From: Chrysoporthe austroafricana
Taxonomy: Eukaryota > Ascomycota > Sordariomycetes > Diaporthales > Cryphonectriaceae
DNA: 64,000 nucleotides
Reading direction: 5' to 3'
Assembly: GCA_001051155.2 (NCBI GenBank)
Contig: JYIP02000002.1
Location: forward strand, 3,665,583-3,729,582
The notes beneath the pieces are model-generated. The model searched no databases. It was not told the DNA's origin and worked only from the letters and a program-made list of their open reading frames with translations. Positions 33,910 to 45,257 of this stretch are shown piece after piece (the first letter of the stretch is position 1; the number at the start of each line of letters is the position of its first letter). Made by a program: the position numbers and the translations under genes.

Positions 33910-35463
33910 ATGCTCCCTCGAGACATCTTCCTCCAGCTCCCGCGGCCGACTGCCCTTCTCCTCCTCAGCAGCATCCTGTCCCTCACATCGGCCCACGTCG
34001 CGCGCCAGACGCCCACAAGCGTGCCCCACCGGCCGCTGAACGTGGTCGCCTACCCGCCGCCGCCGGCGCCTACGTCCCCCCCGCTGGACGCACAAGCGCT
34101 TCGTGACCTGTTGAGGAGGCAGGACACCAACACCGTCTGTGGCTACATCAACGGCGACCCGTCGTTACCAGCAACATGCTCAGCCGGGTCCCACTGCGTC
34201 GTGGACACCGACCACGGCGTCATAGGCTGTTGTCCCAATGGCCAGTCCACGTGCACCGCAGGCGTCTACACGGGATGCGTGGACTCGAATAGCAGTCCGC
34301 AGACCGAGGTGAACCCGTACGTCTACACGTGCACGGGGAGCAGTGTCTGCTACAAGAACATCTTTGAGGGCGGGTATTCGCAGTTCGGCTGCGGCAGCGC
34401 GAGCAGCCTGGCCGCCTCCGTCGCCCAGGGTGCTACGGGCATCGCGACCGAGGTGTCGCTCACGAGTGAGGGCGTCTCATTCACACAGTCCGCCACCTCA
34501 TTGGATACACCGACTCCGATCGGCACGGGCGCGTCGACCTTGGCGGGGTCGTCTTCCGCGAGCGATCCCCCCTCTACATCGAGTGCCTCCTCGTCGGATG
34601 CATCATCAGTTAGCTCGAAGACCACACTCACCATCGCGGTCTCCTCCATAGACCCGAACTCTATGACACTCTCCTCCTCATCCTCTACCACCGCCACTAC
34701 CTCATCATCGTCATCATCATCATCAGGAGCGTCATCGTCGTCGACATCCACATCCACACCCACGGCGGCGCCAGCGACCAGCGGCGGGGGAACGAGCAGT
34801 TCTGGTGGCGTCAGCCGCACAGGCGCTATTGTAGGTGGCAGCATCGGCGGCGTGGCCGCCCTCGCCGGGCTCGTGGCCGTAGCCGCATACCTATTACGCC
34901 GGCGGGCGGGCAACTCCCGCCAGGGGCCCGGGCCACGCCCGGGAGACACGCAGTACATCAGCCCCATGTCCGGCGGGGGCGGGTTCGCGAAGCTGGGACA
35001 GGGCCCGGACGGCAGGGGCAGCCCGCCCGCCATGGTCAACGGCAGGACCATCAGGCACGTCCCGGGGTCCACGAGGAACACGGTGTGGCAGTACGGCGAC
35101 ATGGGACACCAGGACGCGCAGTTCCTGGAGCAGGAACCACGGACCTGGGGCGCCGCCGGGCTCGGTACTGCTGCGGCTGCAGGTGCCGGGGCTGGCGCGT
35201 TTCGGGGCGCGTACGCGAGCCCCCACGATAGTCCGGGTGAGGACCAGATTCCACTGTGGCGGCAGCACCCCGAGATCGATGACTTCTCACGGAACTTCAA
35301 CGACGCGCTGAGCCGGATCGGGGAGGAGGACGAGGAGGACATCGAGGGCGCGGTGAACAACGGTGGCATGAGCGGTAATCACGAGAGCACCGGCGACATG
35401 GGCGAGTCGAGGCCCCTCTGGCTGCAGTCCAGGCGCCAGTCTAGGAATCTCATGTGGACATGA
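33910..35463 (+). CDS. Wsc/Mid2-like single-pass cell-surface protein
   Basis: Single exon, 517 aa. A signal peptide is visible (ALLLLSSILSLTSAHV, about residues 16-31). It is followed by a Pro-rich spacer and a Cys-rich ectodomain (about 75-175) with at least ten Cys, including GCCPNGQSTCT and SVCYKNIFEGG. Residues 180-300 are a Ser/Thr-rich stalk with long Ser runs, likely O-mannosylated. A transmembrane helix follows (about 304-326, GAIVGGSIGGVAALAGLVAV) with a stop-transfer RRR. A ~185-residue cytosolic tail is Gly-rich then acidic. This plan resembles the cell-wall stress sensors Wsc and Mid2 that feed the Pkc1 pathway, but the ectodomain is not a standard WSC domain by eye, so the function is an analogy. 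Confidence 0.8.
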   Translation: MLPRDIFLQLPRPTALLLLSSILSLTSAHVARQTPTSVPHRPLNVVAYPPPPAPTSPPLDAQALRDLLRRQDTNTVCGYINGDPSLPATCSAGSHCVVDTDHGVIGCCPNGQSTCTAGVYTGCVDSNSSPQTEVNPYVYTCTGSSVCYKNIFEGGYSQFGCGSASSLAASVAQGATGIATEVSLTSEGVSFTQSATSLDTPTPIGTGASTLAGSSSASDPPSTSSASSSDASSVSSKTTLTIAVSSIDPNSMTLSSSSSTTATTSSSSSSSSGASSSSTSTSTPTAAPATSGGGTSSSGGVSRTGAIVGGSIGGVAALAGLVAVAAYLLRRRAGNSRQGPGPRPGDTQYISPMSGGGGFAKLGQGPDGRGSPPAMVNGRTIRHVPGSTRNTVWQYGDMGHQDAQFLEQEPRTWGAAGLGTAAAAGAGAGAFRGAYASPHDSPGEDQIPLWRQHPEIDDFSRNFNDALSRIGEEDEEDIEGAVNNGGMSGNHESTGDMGESRPLWLQSRRQSRNLMWT

Positions 35464-36763
35464 TCTCGGGAAGGGCAGGTCTGGCAACGGCGGCGGGTAA
35501 TATCTAGTGCTTGGATGGAGCGAGGCGCAATGCTGTTTTTGGGGCCCTAAACCGCCGCCTGTTTCACGAATTGGGGGAAAAAAAACGAGGTTCGTATTAT
35601 AGACTGGATATAGATACCACCGCGTCAATCTCGACGAAAAGACTTTAACTCTCTTAAACCCCTCCACCGGGGGGCTTCACCTCTCCTTCTTCTCACCAGC
35701 TTTCATCTCACAGTGCACCGGCCGGTCAGAGCAGGTCTTCTCTTCCCATTATGCGCATCTCCCCCTAATCTGTGTAACCTACCCCTGTAAGCAGAACACT
35801 GTGACACGATCCTCTGCGTAAGACTATAGGTCGGCTTGAGATCGAGGTGTGCGTGGTCAAGTTCTGAGAGCTGAGCTGCCTAGTGTGCTCTGGCGGCCGA
35901 CGGAACCGATTGAGCCGGACTCTTGGCTTGCTTGGCCAATCTCCTCGTGCTCGCAGTGTGCAGGTGGCCGCATCGAGGTTTTTTTTTTTTTTCTATAACG
36001 GTAGAGGTGCGTCGAACTTAGACTTTGCTGACAGCTTGCTGACTGCTTTGCACCTGGATATGACTTGGCGCAGAAACGCTACGGAACGGTTCTTCTAATC
36101 ACTCTCTGTCTCCTAGCCTAGCCGAGGCTCTTGGCTCTTGCATGGCCTCCTCTCGAAGGGACACGTCCTCTGACCCACCGGTCCTAGGGAGCGACCGCGA
36201 CCTGTGAGACTCCTGGAGACATATCTCGGTGGGCTGTGCCAGCCCTATGAGGCTGTGGCGGTCAGCTGGCCTGGCTGCAGCAACTATCCCGAGTTGGGCG
36301 GCATATTGATCTCGCTAGCCACCTAGCCTCGGACAACGTCTAGGCTAGACGAGCAGCGCCGGATATAGCACACAGAACGAGGCGCCAATGAGGGAATTTC
36401 CCCCTTGAGTGCCTTCCTAATACAGGGCCCTCGGCGGCGCGCTTCGCCAATGGCAGAATCTGGGGCGTTTATCATCTGACGGGCTGGCGCGCCGCCTGAT
36501 ACATCGCCAATCACTCGCGCCTAGGTCCGGCAGGGCAAGGCCCTTCCTTATCACGGCTGAAGGCTGCGGCGTGCGCCGAGGCAGCCACTTTGCTCTATAG
36601 GTAGCAAGATCGTCCCGTTCGACCGATATTAATGATGTGCCTGCTCTGCTCCCCGGATTGTGTGCCGCTGTCGAGCAGCGATGGTCCTTGATGTACGCGT
36701 CTTATGTAAATACCAGCATGCATTCTCCTAGAAGAGTGCTCTAGCATCTCGAAGCAGACAGCT
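35464..36763. other. Intergenic
   Basis: 1.3 kb between two plus-strand genes, with a 14-base T run at about 35980-35993. No supported gene. Confidence 0.5.
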
Positions 36764-39205
36764 ATGGGCGACAGAGCCTGCTCAACAATCGAGTGCTTCA
36801 TACCAGAACTGTCAGCCCTCGGCAACTATGTACCAAACAAGGCCCCCTACCTGGGCGGGCAGGACTTCCACATGGGCTGCCTGATCGCCGTGAACGAGTC
36901 CCTCACGATCGTCGACGGCGAGCCCGCCGCGGCGGAGAACTTCTTCTTCGAGACGGGGACCACAATCGCCGACATCAGGAGCGCGGCGCTGTACGGGACC
37001 ATCTGCCACTCGACGAATGGGTCCGCGCCCGAGGTCGTCGTCCCCTACGAGTGGTGCCTGCACCGCCTGCCGGGCTGGCAGGCGTCCTCGTGGTCGGGCG
37101 TCATGGGCCCGCTGGTGCAGTTCATCCTCCCGTGCGTGGCCTTCTGCTACAACATCCCGCGCGAGTGGAAACTCCGCGTCGGCCGCCTGCGGCAGAGCCC
37201 GACCGTCTCCCTGCCGGCGCCGGCACGGCCCGCGGGGCCGGGCGCGCGGCGCACCGCCCGGGCCGCCGAGGCCGCGGCCAACGGCGCCCTCGCCGTCGCC
37301 ACTGTCTGCCTCGAGCTCCTCGTCCTGGCCCTCGACACCCTCCTGTGGATGGCCATGTGCTTCGCGCTGGCCGGGCCGATGATCCTCAGCGCGGCCTACG
37401 AGTACCGCCTTGACTGGAATAACCTCGAGATGCTCGCCGGCCGCGGCGGGGCGATCCCCGCCGTGTCGAGGGCGCGGCTGCTCCTGTGCACCGTCGCGGG
37501 CAACATGAAGCTGCGAGACGGCGCGGAGGGCGACGAGGAGGAGATGGCCGGGCTCCTGGAGCCCCGGGCCCGGTCGACGTGGGCGCGGGTGATGAGCATC
37601 GCCGAGGAGGTAAGACAGCTGGAAGGCCATGCCCGTCCGGGCGAGCTCCAGGATGCCGGTGCTGCCCCTAGCCCCGGGCCTAGCGCCGCCTACGAGGTCC
37701 AAGGGGTTGTTGGGCCGAGGTTGAAACTGCAGACTCTGCTTGACGCCCAGCCAGGGTAAAATTTGATTTCCCCTTCAGATTGCTGGTGGTCAGAAACTGA
37801 TGCGGATCGAATTAGCTTTGGTGGATACATCGGCGCGCCGGTTGTGTTCTTTGTTGGTGGGTTCGGGTACAACATAGCAGACAGCGATACCAGCCCGGGC
37901 CAGGAGATCGTGGCTATCACGCTTGCCTTTGGCATGTGGTGGATGTACATACCGCACACGGCGGTGATATCGAACACACTGCTTGCGAGCAACGACCCCA
38001 GCACTCTGCAGGGCCTGGTCGGGAAGAAATCGGTGAGGATCGAGCAACCCGATGACAGCCGGCCTGTGAAGACCCGGCGCGATCAGGTGGGCCTCTGGTC
38101 GAGGCGAAAGCTGAACGGGGTGGTCAAGAGCATCACGAAGGCCGCCTACGTCTCCACGTACGAGCCAGTCGCCCTGTGGAAACGGGGGCGCAACAAGCAG
38201 CACTGGATGCTCCACGCGATCAAGGCGATCAGGGAGCGGGACGGCTGCCCGGGCGCCTCCGTCGAAGTCATCGAGAGGGCCCTGACTTTCCGCCGCAGGG
38301 ACTGGGCCTTCGCCATGTCCCTCACGGTCTTGCTGCTGGCCATCCCGTACGTGCTGGCGTTCACCACGTCCTACCTCACGCCGCTGAAGGGGCTCTCATG
38401 CCGGAGTCTGACCCACACGGTCTTCTTCGTGTCGCAGGTCATCCAGGTGCTCATCTGGAGCTTTGAGACGCACCGCGAGTTCTCTAAGCTCAAGACGGAA
38501 ACACGCCCGCAGGCTCCATGGCGAATACAGAGTCCTAACAACCGCCGGATGCAAATGGTGTATGCGGGAGCTCTGTGGCTTCTTCAATCCGCGGGCATAC
38601 TTCTCGGACACCTGCCCACAGTTCTCAAATTAATATCACGACTTGTAGCACTTTTTTCGGCCATCGGCGGTACTATCATGCAGGTTACGGGGGTGTATGA
38701 TAACTGTACTTGTCTAGTCAGTCCGCCCAGTCCCGCTTGATCACAGGGCGTGTCTTCGCGGCCGCGTGCCATGCAACACTATACTGATCACAGTGTTCAA
38801 CGACAGGTCTCCTCCTGGTCCTGGACCGATCCCCGCAGCCCTCTCTCCCTGGTCTCTCTGAGCAACGTGACGAAGCCTGACATCGCTGCGTCGAAGAACT
38901 GGAACATATCGGGGGCCCTTGCCTCGGCGGCTTTGTCTGGGGTGACGGCTGTGGGGTGGTGGCATCGGAGGAAATTGTGGAAGCAGTTCAAAGATGAGAC
39001 GATGAAGCTGCCAGACGCAGGATCCCTGACGCCGCGTCCCGGGAGCCTCCGACGGGTCTCCTCGGCTCCGTCGAGTTTCTTGGAGCCCCTGGAATTACCT
39101 CCTTTGGATATGAGCCTGCCAGCTCTGCATCCGCACCAAGAGCCCGCGCGCAGCCCCTCCGGGTTTCCTCCACCCTCTACCAGTACCCTTTCGCACTTAG
39201 TCTAG
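36764..39205 (+). CDS. Multi-pass membrane protein of unknown function
   Basis: Three exons, 36764-37755, 37816-38716 and 38807-39205, give 763 aa. I do not recognise the family. At least eight hydrophobic segments are present, for example VMGPLVQFILPCVAFCYNI, ALAVATVCLELLVLALDTLL, APVVFFVGGFGYNI, VAITLAFGMWWMYIPHTAVI and FAMSLTVLLLAIPYVLAF. The N-terminal ~110 residues hold several Cys and possible N-glycosylation sites. A cytosolic linker (about 235-320) is acidic and Pro-rich. There is no obvious signal peptide, so an upstream exon cannot be excluded. The second intron is modelled 38717-38806 with a CTGAT branch; that junction is the least certain. The stop codon at 39203-39205 abuts an integrase fossil, so the last residues may be transposon-derived. 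Confidence 0.72.
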
Positions 39206-39668
39206 CATTTCTATTAACTACATCACCCCTTTGCCAGAGCATACGGTAGACGGCAAGACGTACAAGCACCTACTATCAGTCGTCTGCCGCCTGACGAAGA
39301 TGCGTCACTTTGTTGCCATGACGTCCCTCTCCGCAGAGGAGCTAGCAGACGTCTTCATCATCTCTCGAGTCTAAGCTCTTCACGATTGTCCCGACAATGG
39401 CATTTCCGACAGAGGCACGCAGTTCGTATCCCAAATCTGGTCACAGCTGTCCGCGCGCCTGTCCGTCCAGCTCAAGCCGTCGTCTGCATTTCACATAGAG
39501 ACGGACGGGCAGACAGAGCGTATCAATGCCATTGTAGAACAGTATCTCCGAGCTTACATCAATACGCAGCAGGACGACTGGGTTAAATGGCTGCCGTTGG
39601 CAGAATTCGCCTCTAATAATGTGGTTTCCGAAACTACAGGGGTTTCGCCGTTTTTCCGGGTCGGACTG
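39190..39668 (+). mobile_element. Ty3/gypsy retrotransposon integrase fossil
   Basis: One continuous but broken frame matches a gypsy-type integrase core. Recognisable pieces in order are [69 protein letters not shown] and [13 protein letters not shown]. The first catalytic Asp appears as Asn (AAC at 39216-39218), a TAA stop interrupts at 39372-39374, and a TAG at 39198-39200 stands where Trp is usual. Each change can be explained by C-to-T or G-to-A, as in RIP. The second Asp (SDRG) and the Glu (TERIN) survive. No LTR, reverse transcriptase or gag is attached. The match ends at about 39668. Confidence 0.85.
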
Positions 39669-41605
39669 GCGCTATTATATCTTCGAGCGTTAGATATTGG
39701 GGACCTCGTGTCGACATCTTTTACATTAGTGTGGAAGATTAAGACCGTTGGTCATCTCCTGGCACTGATCATGGATCTCCGCTCGTCTTCTCGAAGCTGC
39801 TCGCGCTTCTCAATCATGCTGCTGAGGCTTTTGGATATGCTGCCCATTCAGCCGGGTCCCTCGCATAAGCAAACCTTTCTCCACAACTTGTGCATAGCTC
39901 CCCGTAGACTTGAACAATCTGGATATCGCCTACGACATCCTTAATCTCGGTCATAAAATCAAACAGTCCTTGGCTCCTGGGTGTGCCAGACAGGCTCTTT
40001 ACGCGGTCTGGGCTGTGCAATGCCGTTCTTGATGTAATAGTTGACAGAAGTTCGGCACCAGAACTTTCAGCTCATTGGTTGTGAGCTACTTGCCATTATT
40101 GGAGTCCACAGAGGCGCCGTACGCGTAGACGCCTTATCCTGGTCTTGTTCTCGGCATGATCTTGCTACTTAATTCGCCTGGGGTGGTGGTCCTAAAGACA
40201 AGCGAAGAACGAGCCTGAGAATCAACCCAAGTAACTGCAGACATTCCTGAGGACTCGGTACAGTCCGGCTCGAGGGATTCTAAGAGTACCTAATTGCTAG
40301 TGGGACAAGACATCGTGGAGTCCTTCACTTTACTCGAGCTTCCTGTTGTAGATCAAGATATTGCAACAATCAATTCGCAAGGATCTGGTGTTCGTATCCA
40401 AGGCCTCGGAGACACTAGAACGGTTTTTCAAGCCCACTAACTGTATCCCGATGCAACGGGGTCTCGAAGGCTTTATCAGGATTGACACCCACAAGGTCAG
40501 TGTACCGCTGGCAGCTGTACGTACAATGACCGACGCTAGGAGTCGTGTGTCCAGATACGTATCACGCAGCGTCAGCGAAATACCATCTTGAACTTGCACA
40601 ACAAAATGGTGAAATATAATCAATCAATTTATACCTCAGATTAGAACGATGAAATGGTTTTCTTCAAGTTTTGTACGGTGGATGTCGCAGCCGGACGTCA
40701 AATCATGCAAGACCCTCTAAGGACTTTTCACCGATTACTTAGCCACTAAGAAATTAGAATCATGTCATCTCGACCACTCTTGGAATCAGATTAATTCACC
40801 CCCCCCCTTTTTTAAAAAAAAAAAATCTTTCGTTTCCTTTGTTGTTTCTCCTCTTCTTTTTGCTACGATACGGCAGGAATACATCGAGACTAACAAGTCA
40901 TAATGATGCGGTGAAGTTGGGTTGAGCCGGGGTTCCACGATTTCATGTAAGATGATTCGTTGGAGCACCGGCTAAACGTCGGTAGAGGACTCCCGGGACC
41001 TGGACGCATACACTATGGCGTCTTTACACCTTTATAGTCACTGCACCCACTACGGGCGGGCCGCGTTTGCAGATTTATGAGAGAAAAGAGTTCTTAGGAG
41101 TCAATTTCACATTGTATAGCTATCGAACTCTGACGAGTCAAGTCCAAGCCAGAACACTCTAGGCCGCTCTTCGGCGTTGACGGACCCGTGTTCTCTGGAT
41201 GAGAGCCAGGCTGGTGTTGAATTCCTCTAGAGCATCCTGCTATGGCTTCCCCTCTACCATTCATAATTTGGCCCCAATCGTCCTAAGACAATAACGTCAG
41301 ATCGTGGGGTATCAGATTAGTGGTTCCATAACCCTCATCAACTTCCTACAGGCACGTATAGATACAGAACAAGCCCTCGGGGCTAGGCCCAGGAATCACC
41401 ACTCGTGGGTAATAGATCAAGCCAATCCATAGGTAATCTCGTATACTCTGTTGTTTTTGTGAGAAGCGATAATATTCCTTGCCTATGGAAGGCTCTCGGG
41501 ATATTTCCTTTCTCCTTGACCATAGCATGGCAATGCTCGGCCACAATCGACCCAATGGCCTGGATCAACTGGAGATTCTTGATTTGGATAGCGATACGGG
41601 TTCTA

Positions 41606-41664
41606 GGTCGTGGGGGATACAAAAAGCTCATGGAGGGTTCAACCAGCTCATAGGGGGTACAGAA
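41606..41664 (+). repeat. Left arm of inverted-repeat element (about 20-bp units)
   Basis: Three degenerate ~20-bp units in a row of the form AGCTCATGGGGGGTACAAAA. The second and third units are matched in inverted orientation by the array at 41953-42034 with only a few mismatches. The arms are 288 bp apart. Confidence 0.7.
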
Positions 41665-41952
41665 TCCAATACGGGAAAGATTTGCATTATTTGTTTACTT
41701 AATATTGAAAAGATTTATCGAATACAAGCATATGCCGGACATATGCTATTAATAATATTAAAAATATATGAATGTTAAGTATATATCGAATATATATCTG
41801 TAGCACATGCTTGATATACGCCCGGCATACAAGTCTTCAGTACTCTGTAGCAAATAGCGAGCATATGCCACGGTATTCATCAATATGCTATGCATATGCT
41901 GAAAAGGAAAAAATTCTTTCGTTCCCTGGCTGACCTGTTATTAGCCCCAATT

Positions 41953-42034
41953 TTCTGTAACACCCGTGAGCTGGTTGAACCCTCCATGTGCTGTTTCTAC
42001 CCCCCATGAGTTTTTTTTGTACCCCCTTTGAGCT
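41953..42034 (-). repeat. Right arm of inverted-repeat element (about 20-bp units)
   Basis: Read on the minus strand, four units resemble those of the left arm. The unit ending GGAGGGTTCAACC and the next one are nearly identical to their left partners. The AT-rich core between the arms (41665-41952) holds several GCATATG-type near-palindromes and no open frame of note. Possibly a MITE-like or foldback element; no target-site duplication was established. Confidence 0.7.
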
Positions 42035-42374
42035 ATATGCCCATAGTGATACGCTTAGCTTGGATAACGCAGATGTTTGCGGCTAAATGTAAGACAGTAA
42101 ATAAGATATCCATTTGTAGACTTAATTTGATTTGATTTGATTTCATATTACTGTTTGTATCTAATGGGTTAAAACTACCACGACCAGGTCACCTATGGGT
42201 ACCCATTGGGTACCCATGAGCGGGTGTTTCCTGGGTCTACTCAGATCATACACATTGGTGCAGCATTCGGGGTTCTGCAATAGTATTTTAAGTCCAGTTG
42301 CGACTGTTGCCATTGAGTAGGCCGCCGCATGTCGCGCTGAGAGTTGATGTTGCATGCGAACGGAAGCCTGTCGA

Positions 42375-43056
42375 TCAGCATGGGATGCCGGCCAGCTTGT
42401 CTAGGAATGTACCGACCAGAGCCTTTTCGACCTGGAGAAAGTTCTTGAGAGCCATTGCATCTTCGAATAGGAGAAGCTCTGTGGGTATCTGGAATAGGTT
42501 CGCAAATATCTGCAGCCTAGCATCCCATATGACCGTGTCAGAACGGTACGATGTCAACGCGCCCTCTTTATCGCCCAGAAATTCGATGCTGCTAGGAGGC
42601 GTATTCTCTATCTCGTATACACGCTTCTCCGCCTGCTAATTACTGCCCTCTATCGTCTTGTGCCGAACTGCCACAGATATCTCGAATGCCACGATGGCCC
42701 CTGAGAGATCCACCTCGTCTTCGCGGTCTCGATGGTCTTCGAAGCCGACCTTGGTAGTCCGCGGAAATTTGATTCACTCATGAAGCAATGGACCTCTAGA
42801 GGAGAGCGTGTCTCATCCCTGAAGCGCCTCACAAATTCAATCCCTATCCGTGAGTGTATCATGGAGTGTTACAGGACGGGATCGCCGCATCTGCTGGAAT
42901 TGATCCATCATGGAGCATAATGATAATTTTCTGGCCTTTTCTAACATAGTTTGACGTTCTATCGCTAGACTCTCTTGTGTTCGGGTATCGACATCTTGCG
43001 CTTGTATAATATAATCGAGTTTGGGTTGCTGCTCGGCCCAAGGAAAGCCAACGCAT
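42375..43056 (-). pseudogene. Frame-broken coding relic, family unknown
   Basis: On the minus strand, short open stretches separated by stops and frame changes read like protein, for example TVIWDARLQIFANLFQIPTE and AMALKNFLQVEKALVGTFLD near 42380-42560, and further pieces up to 43056. None is intact and I do not recognise the family. It may instead be chance open sequence in a degraded region. Confidence 0.25.
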
Positions 43057-45257
43057 CGTTCGGCATCTCAGCCGCAGGAAGGACGTCGGCGTTCTTCATC
43101 ACTATGGCCCTCTGGTGTCTCGGCGATCCATTAATTTGTCTCAATCATATCTCGATGTCTATCTAGATAACGTATTCAACGAGGAAATGAAAAAAGGGAA
43201 AGGGAAAAAAGTTTATACATCGAACTTTGGGAGTTCTGATAGGCAGCAGAAGAGGTTGGCGGACTCTTGAGAAGAGGTCTGTATACCTAAATACATCTCC
43301 CGCAAAGGTAAGAGCCCGCATATTCTCAACCCAATAACGTGGTCTATCTTCACATTCAATCTCAACAGACTGACCAAATCGATGCGCAGGGGAACAGACT
43401 CGCAATAAGACAAAACAGTAGTTACCCTCGACGGGTCACCAAACCGGAAGACACGATATCACCAGAGTTTACAACTTGAAATCTGTCATGACGGATTAGC
43501 AAACCATCGAATGCGACTAAAAGAAAATCTGATATCAGGACGGAGCACCGTGACAATGAGGTGCATCCAACGCATATACTCTAGAGCAAATGATCCAGCA
43601 TGACTTGCAAGGATGCATCCGACATGCAAGTGTCAGATATGGACTGTACCGTGATACTACTGAGAGTGGTCCACTCCATCTTCATGGACATTCGCTCTGT
43701 CGACCCCGACACATAGGAGGACTCGTTCACAAGATACTCCTGGTCGGTGTTTGACTACATATGGGAACAAGCACAAAGTGAAACAAGACGACACGGCCGG
43801 GCCGTCTTCCAAGACATGAGGACATGCCTCGACGCCCCGGCAAGCAGATATCTTGTTCGATCAGATGTATCGCAGCCCGCTGCTGGCTTCAGCACCATGA
43901 AGACTTCCTTAGTTCCAACTCACCCATCCGTGGACTCTCAAAGCTTCGGATCAGCTCGTTGGCGGCCAGTGATCCAAGACCCGGGATCAGATCGCGAAGA
44001 CGGGTTCCTGGTCTGGGATGGGGTTTGCCCCGTAGAGATTGATGACCTTACGAATAGGATCACGAGAAGGGCGCAATTCGCAAGCTGAGAAGACGCAGAA
44101 TTGACTTTCTCGGTAATGCTGTGCTCCCGAAGGTCACCCTGACGCAGACTCATGGCTCTCAAGTCAGTCTGCAGGGACCTGGCGTTGTTTGGCAGAGGTC
44201 TGGTTCCCTAGGGAGGTTGATCAGGCAGGAGTGTCCTCTCTTGACAAGCGCGGTAAAGTTGAGTGTGTCCTGCACTCCATCGTCCGGCATGTGAAGCTGG
44301 GGCGCCATTCAGATTGCATCCTGCTGTTCAGGCCTGACGGGTTATACGCCTCCGCGCGAGGCGAGAGAGAAGATCAGAATGAATCCCTCGGCCAGATCGT
44401 CAATCTCCTCGACGCTGTCAAATGTCATGCACCGCGAGTCCATTCGCTCTAGCTGTATCACCCGAGCGTCCGGGTGTCTAGCCAGGCCCGTGACCGGGTC
44501 TCAGGCCTGCAGAAGTTGGCCGCTGCACATGGCCGCTTCTATTTGTTTCAAGCTTCAGCCAGCTGACAGCGAGCGAGACAAGGGCCCAAGCTCCCACCAG
44601 GCTAGCACAGGCCGAATGCTCTCGTCTGGTGTTTGCTGGTCTTCCGATCGTTCAAGGGTAGGGCGCATGCGGTCAGCATGCTGCAAGTCGAAGTTGGAAG
44701 TTAGTTACCCTGTGGTTGGAACCCCCGGAGGATCGGAAGCGGCCCACATGCATCACCTGCACCGTGGAGGTGAGAACATCCTGCAAAATCCTGCAGCGTA
44801 CTTGTTCACCACACCAAGCAAGGCCGGGGACCTGTCCACTCGGTGGCCCTGAATTTTTGGGTGGGACAGATCCGAGGGTCTTGCGGCAGTCGAGAAGTGA
44901 TCGTAGAGGCCAAGCCAGGAAGAGATTGGACGGCCACTGCATTTTTAGTGCCTGTAGGGCGGCATGGGCATTCCAGGCTCGAGCCTGTCAGCTGGCGAAC
45001 CGTCAAGATACGGCCTGTTGCGGTGGGTCGATCCCCCTGGGGCCAACCTTGGAACCCCCACGCCACCACCTACCTGAGACTTGCTATGCGGGGTGGCTAA
45101 AGATAGCCTCAAGTACGCTCCTCGGTTTTACATAATAATACCGCGAGGCTGGGCGGTCTCGACCTCATGCCCACTTTCTCCATCCTCTCGCCGTCCCAAC
45201 TCCGTGGATCGCGACGTAGGCCGGTCTACCAATTGGCGCAGCGAGGACGTCGCCGAC

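Larger units (their letters stand above)
39669..45257. other. Gene-poor, degraded region
   Basis: 5.6 kb with no intact gene, AT-richer than the flanks and with frequent stops in all frames. It contains the inverted-repeat element at 41606-42034, poly-A/T and poly-C runs near 40800-40830, a GATTT repeat at 42123-42140, and short broken frames on the minus strand at 42375-43060 and 43940-44450 that look like decayed coding sequence I cannot name. Best read as a transposon and pseudogene graveyard between the membrane protein gene and YVC1. Confidence 0.6.

Noticed and set aside
39690..40630. Second transposon ORF downstream of the integrase fossil
   Set aside because: Short open pieces such as [20 protein letters not shown] can be read, but none links to a recognisable transposase or reverse transcriptase and stops are frequent.
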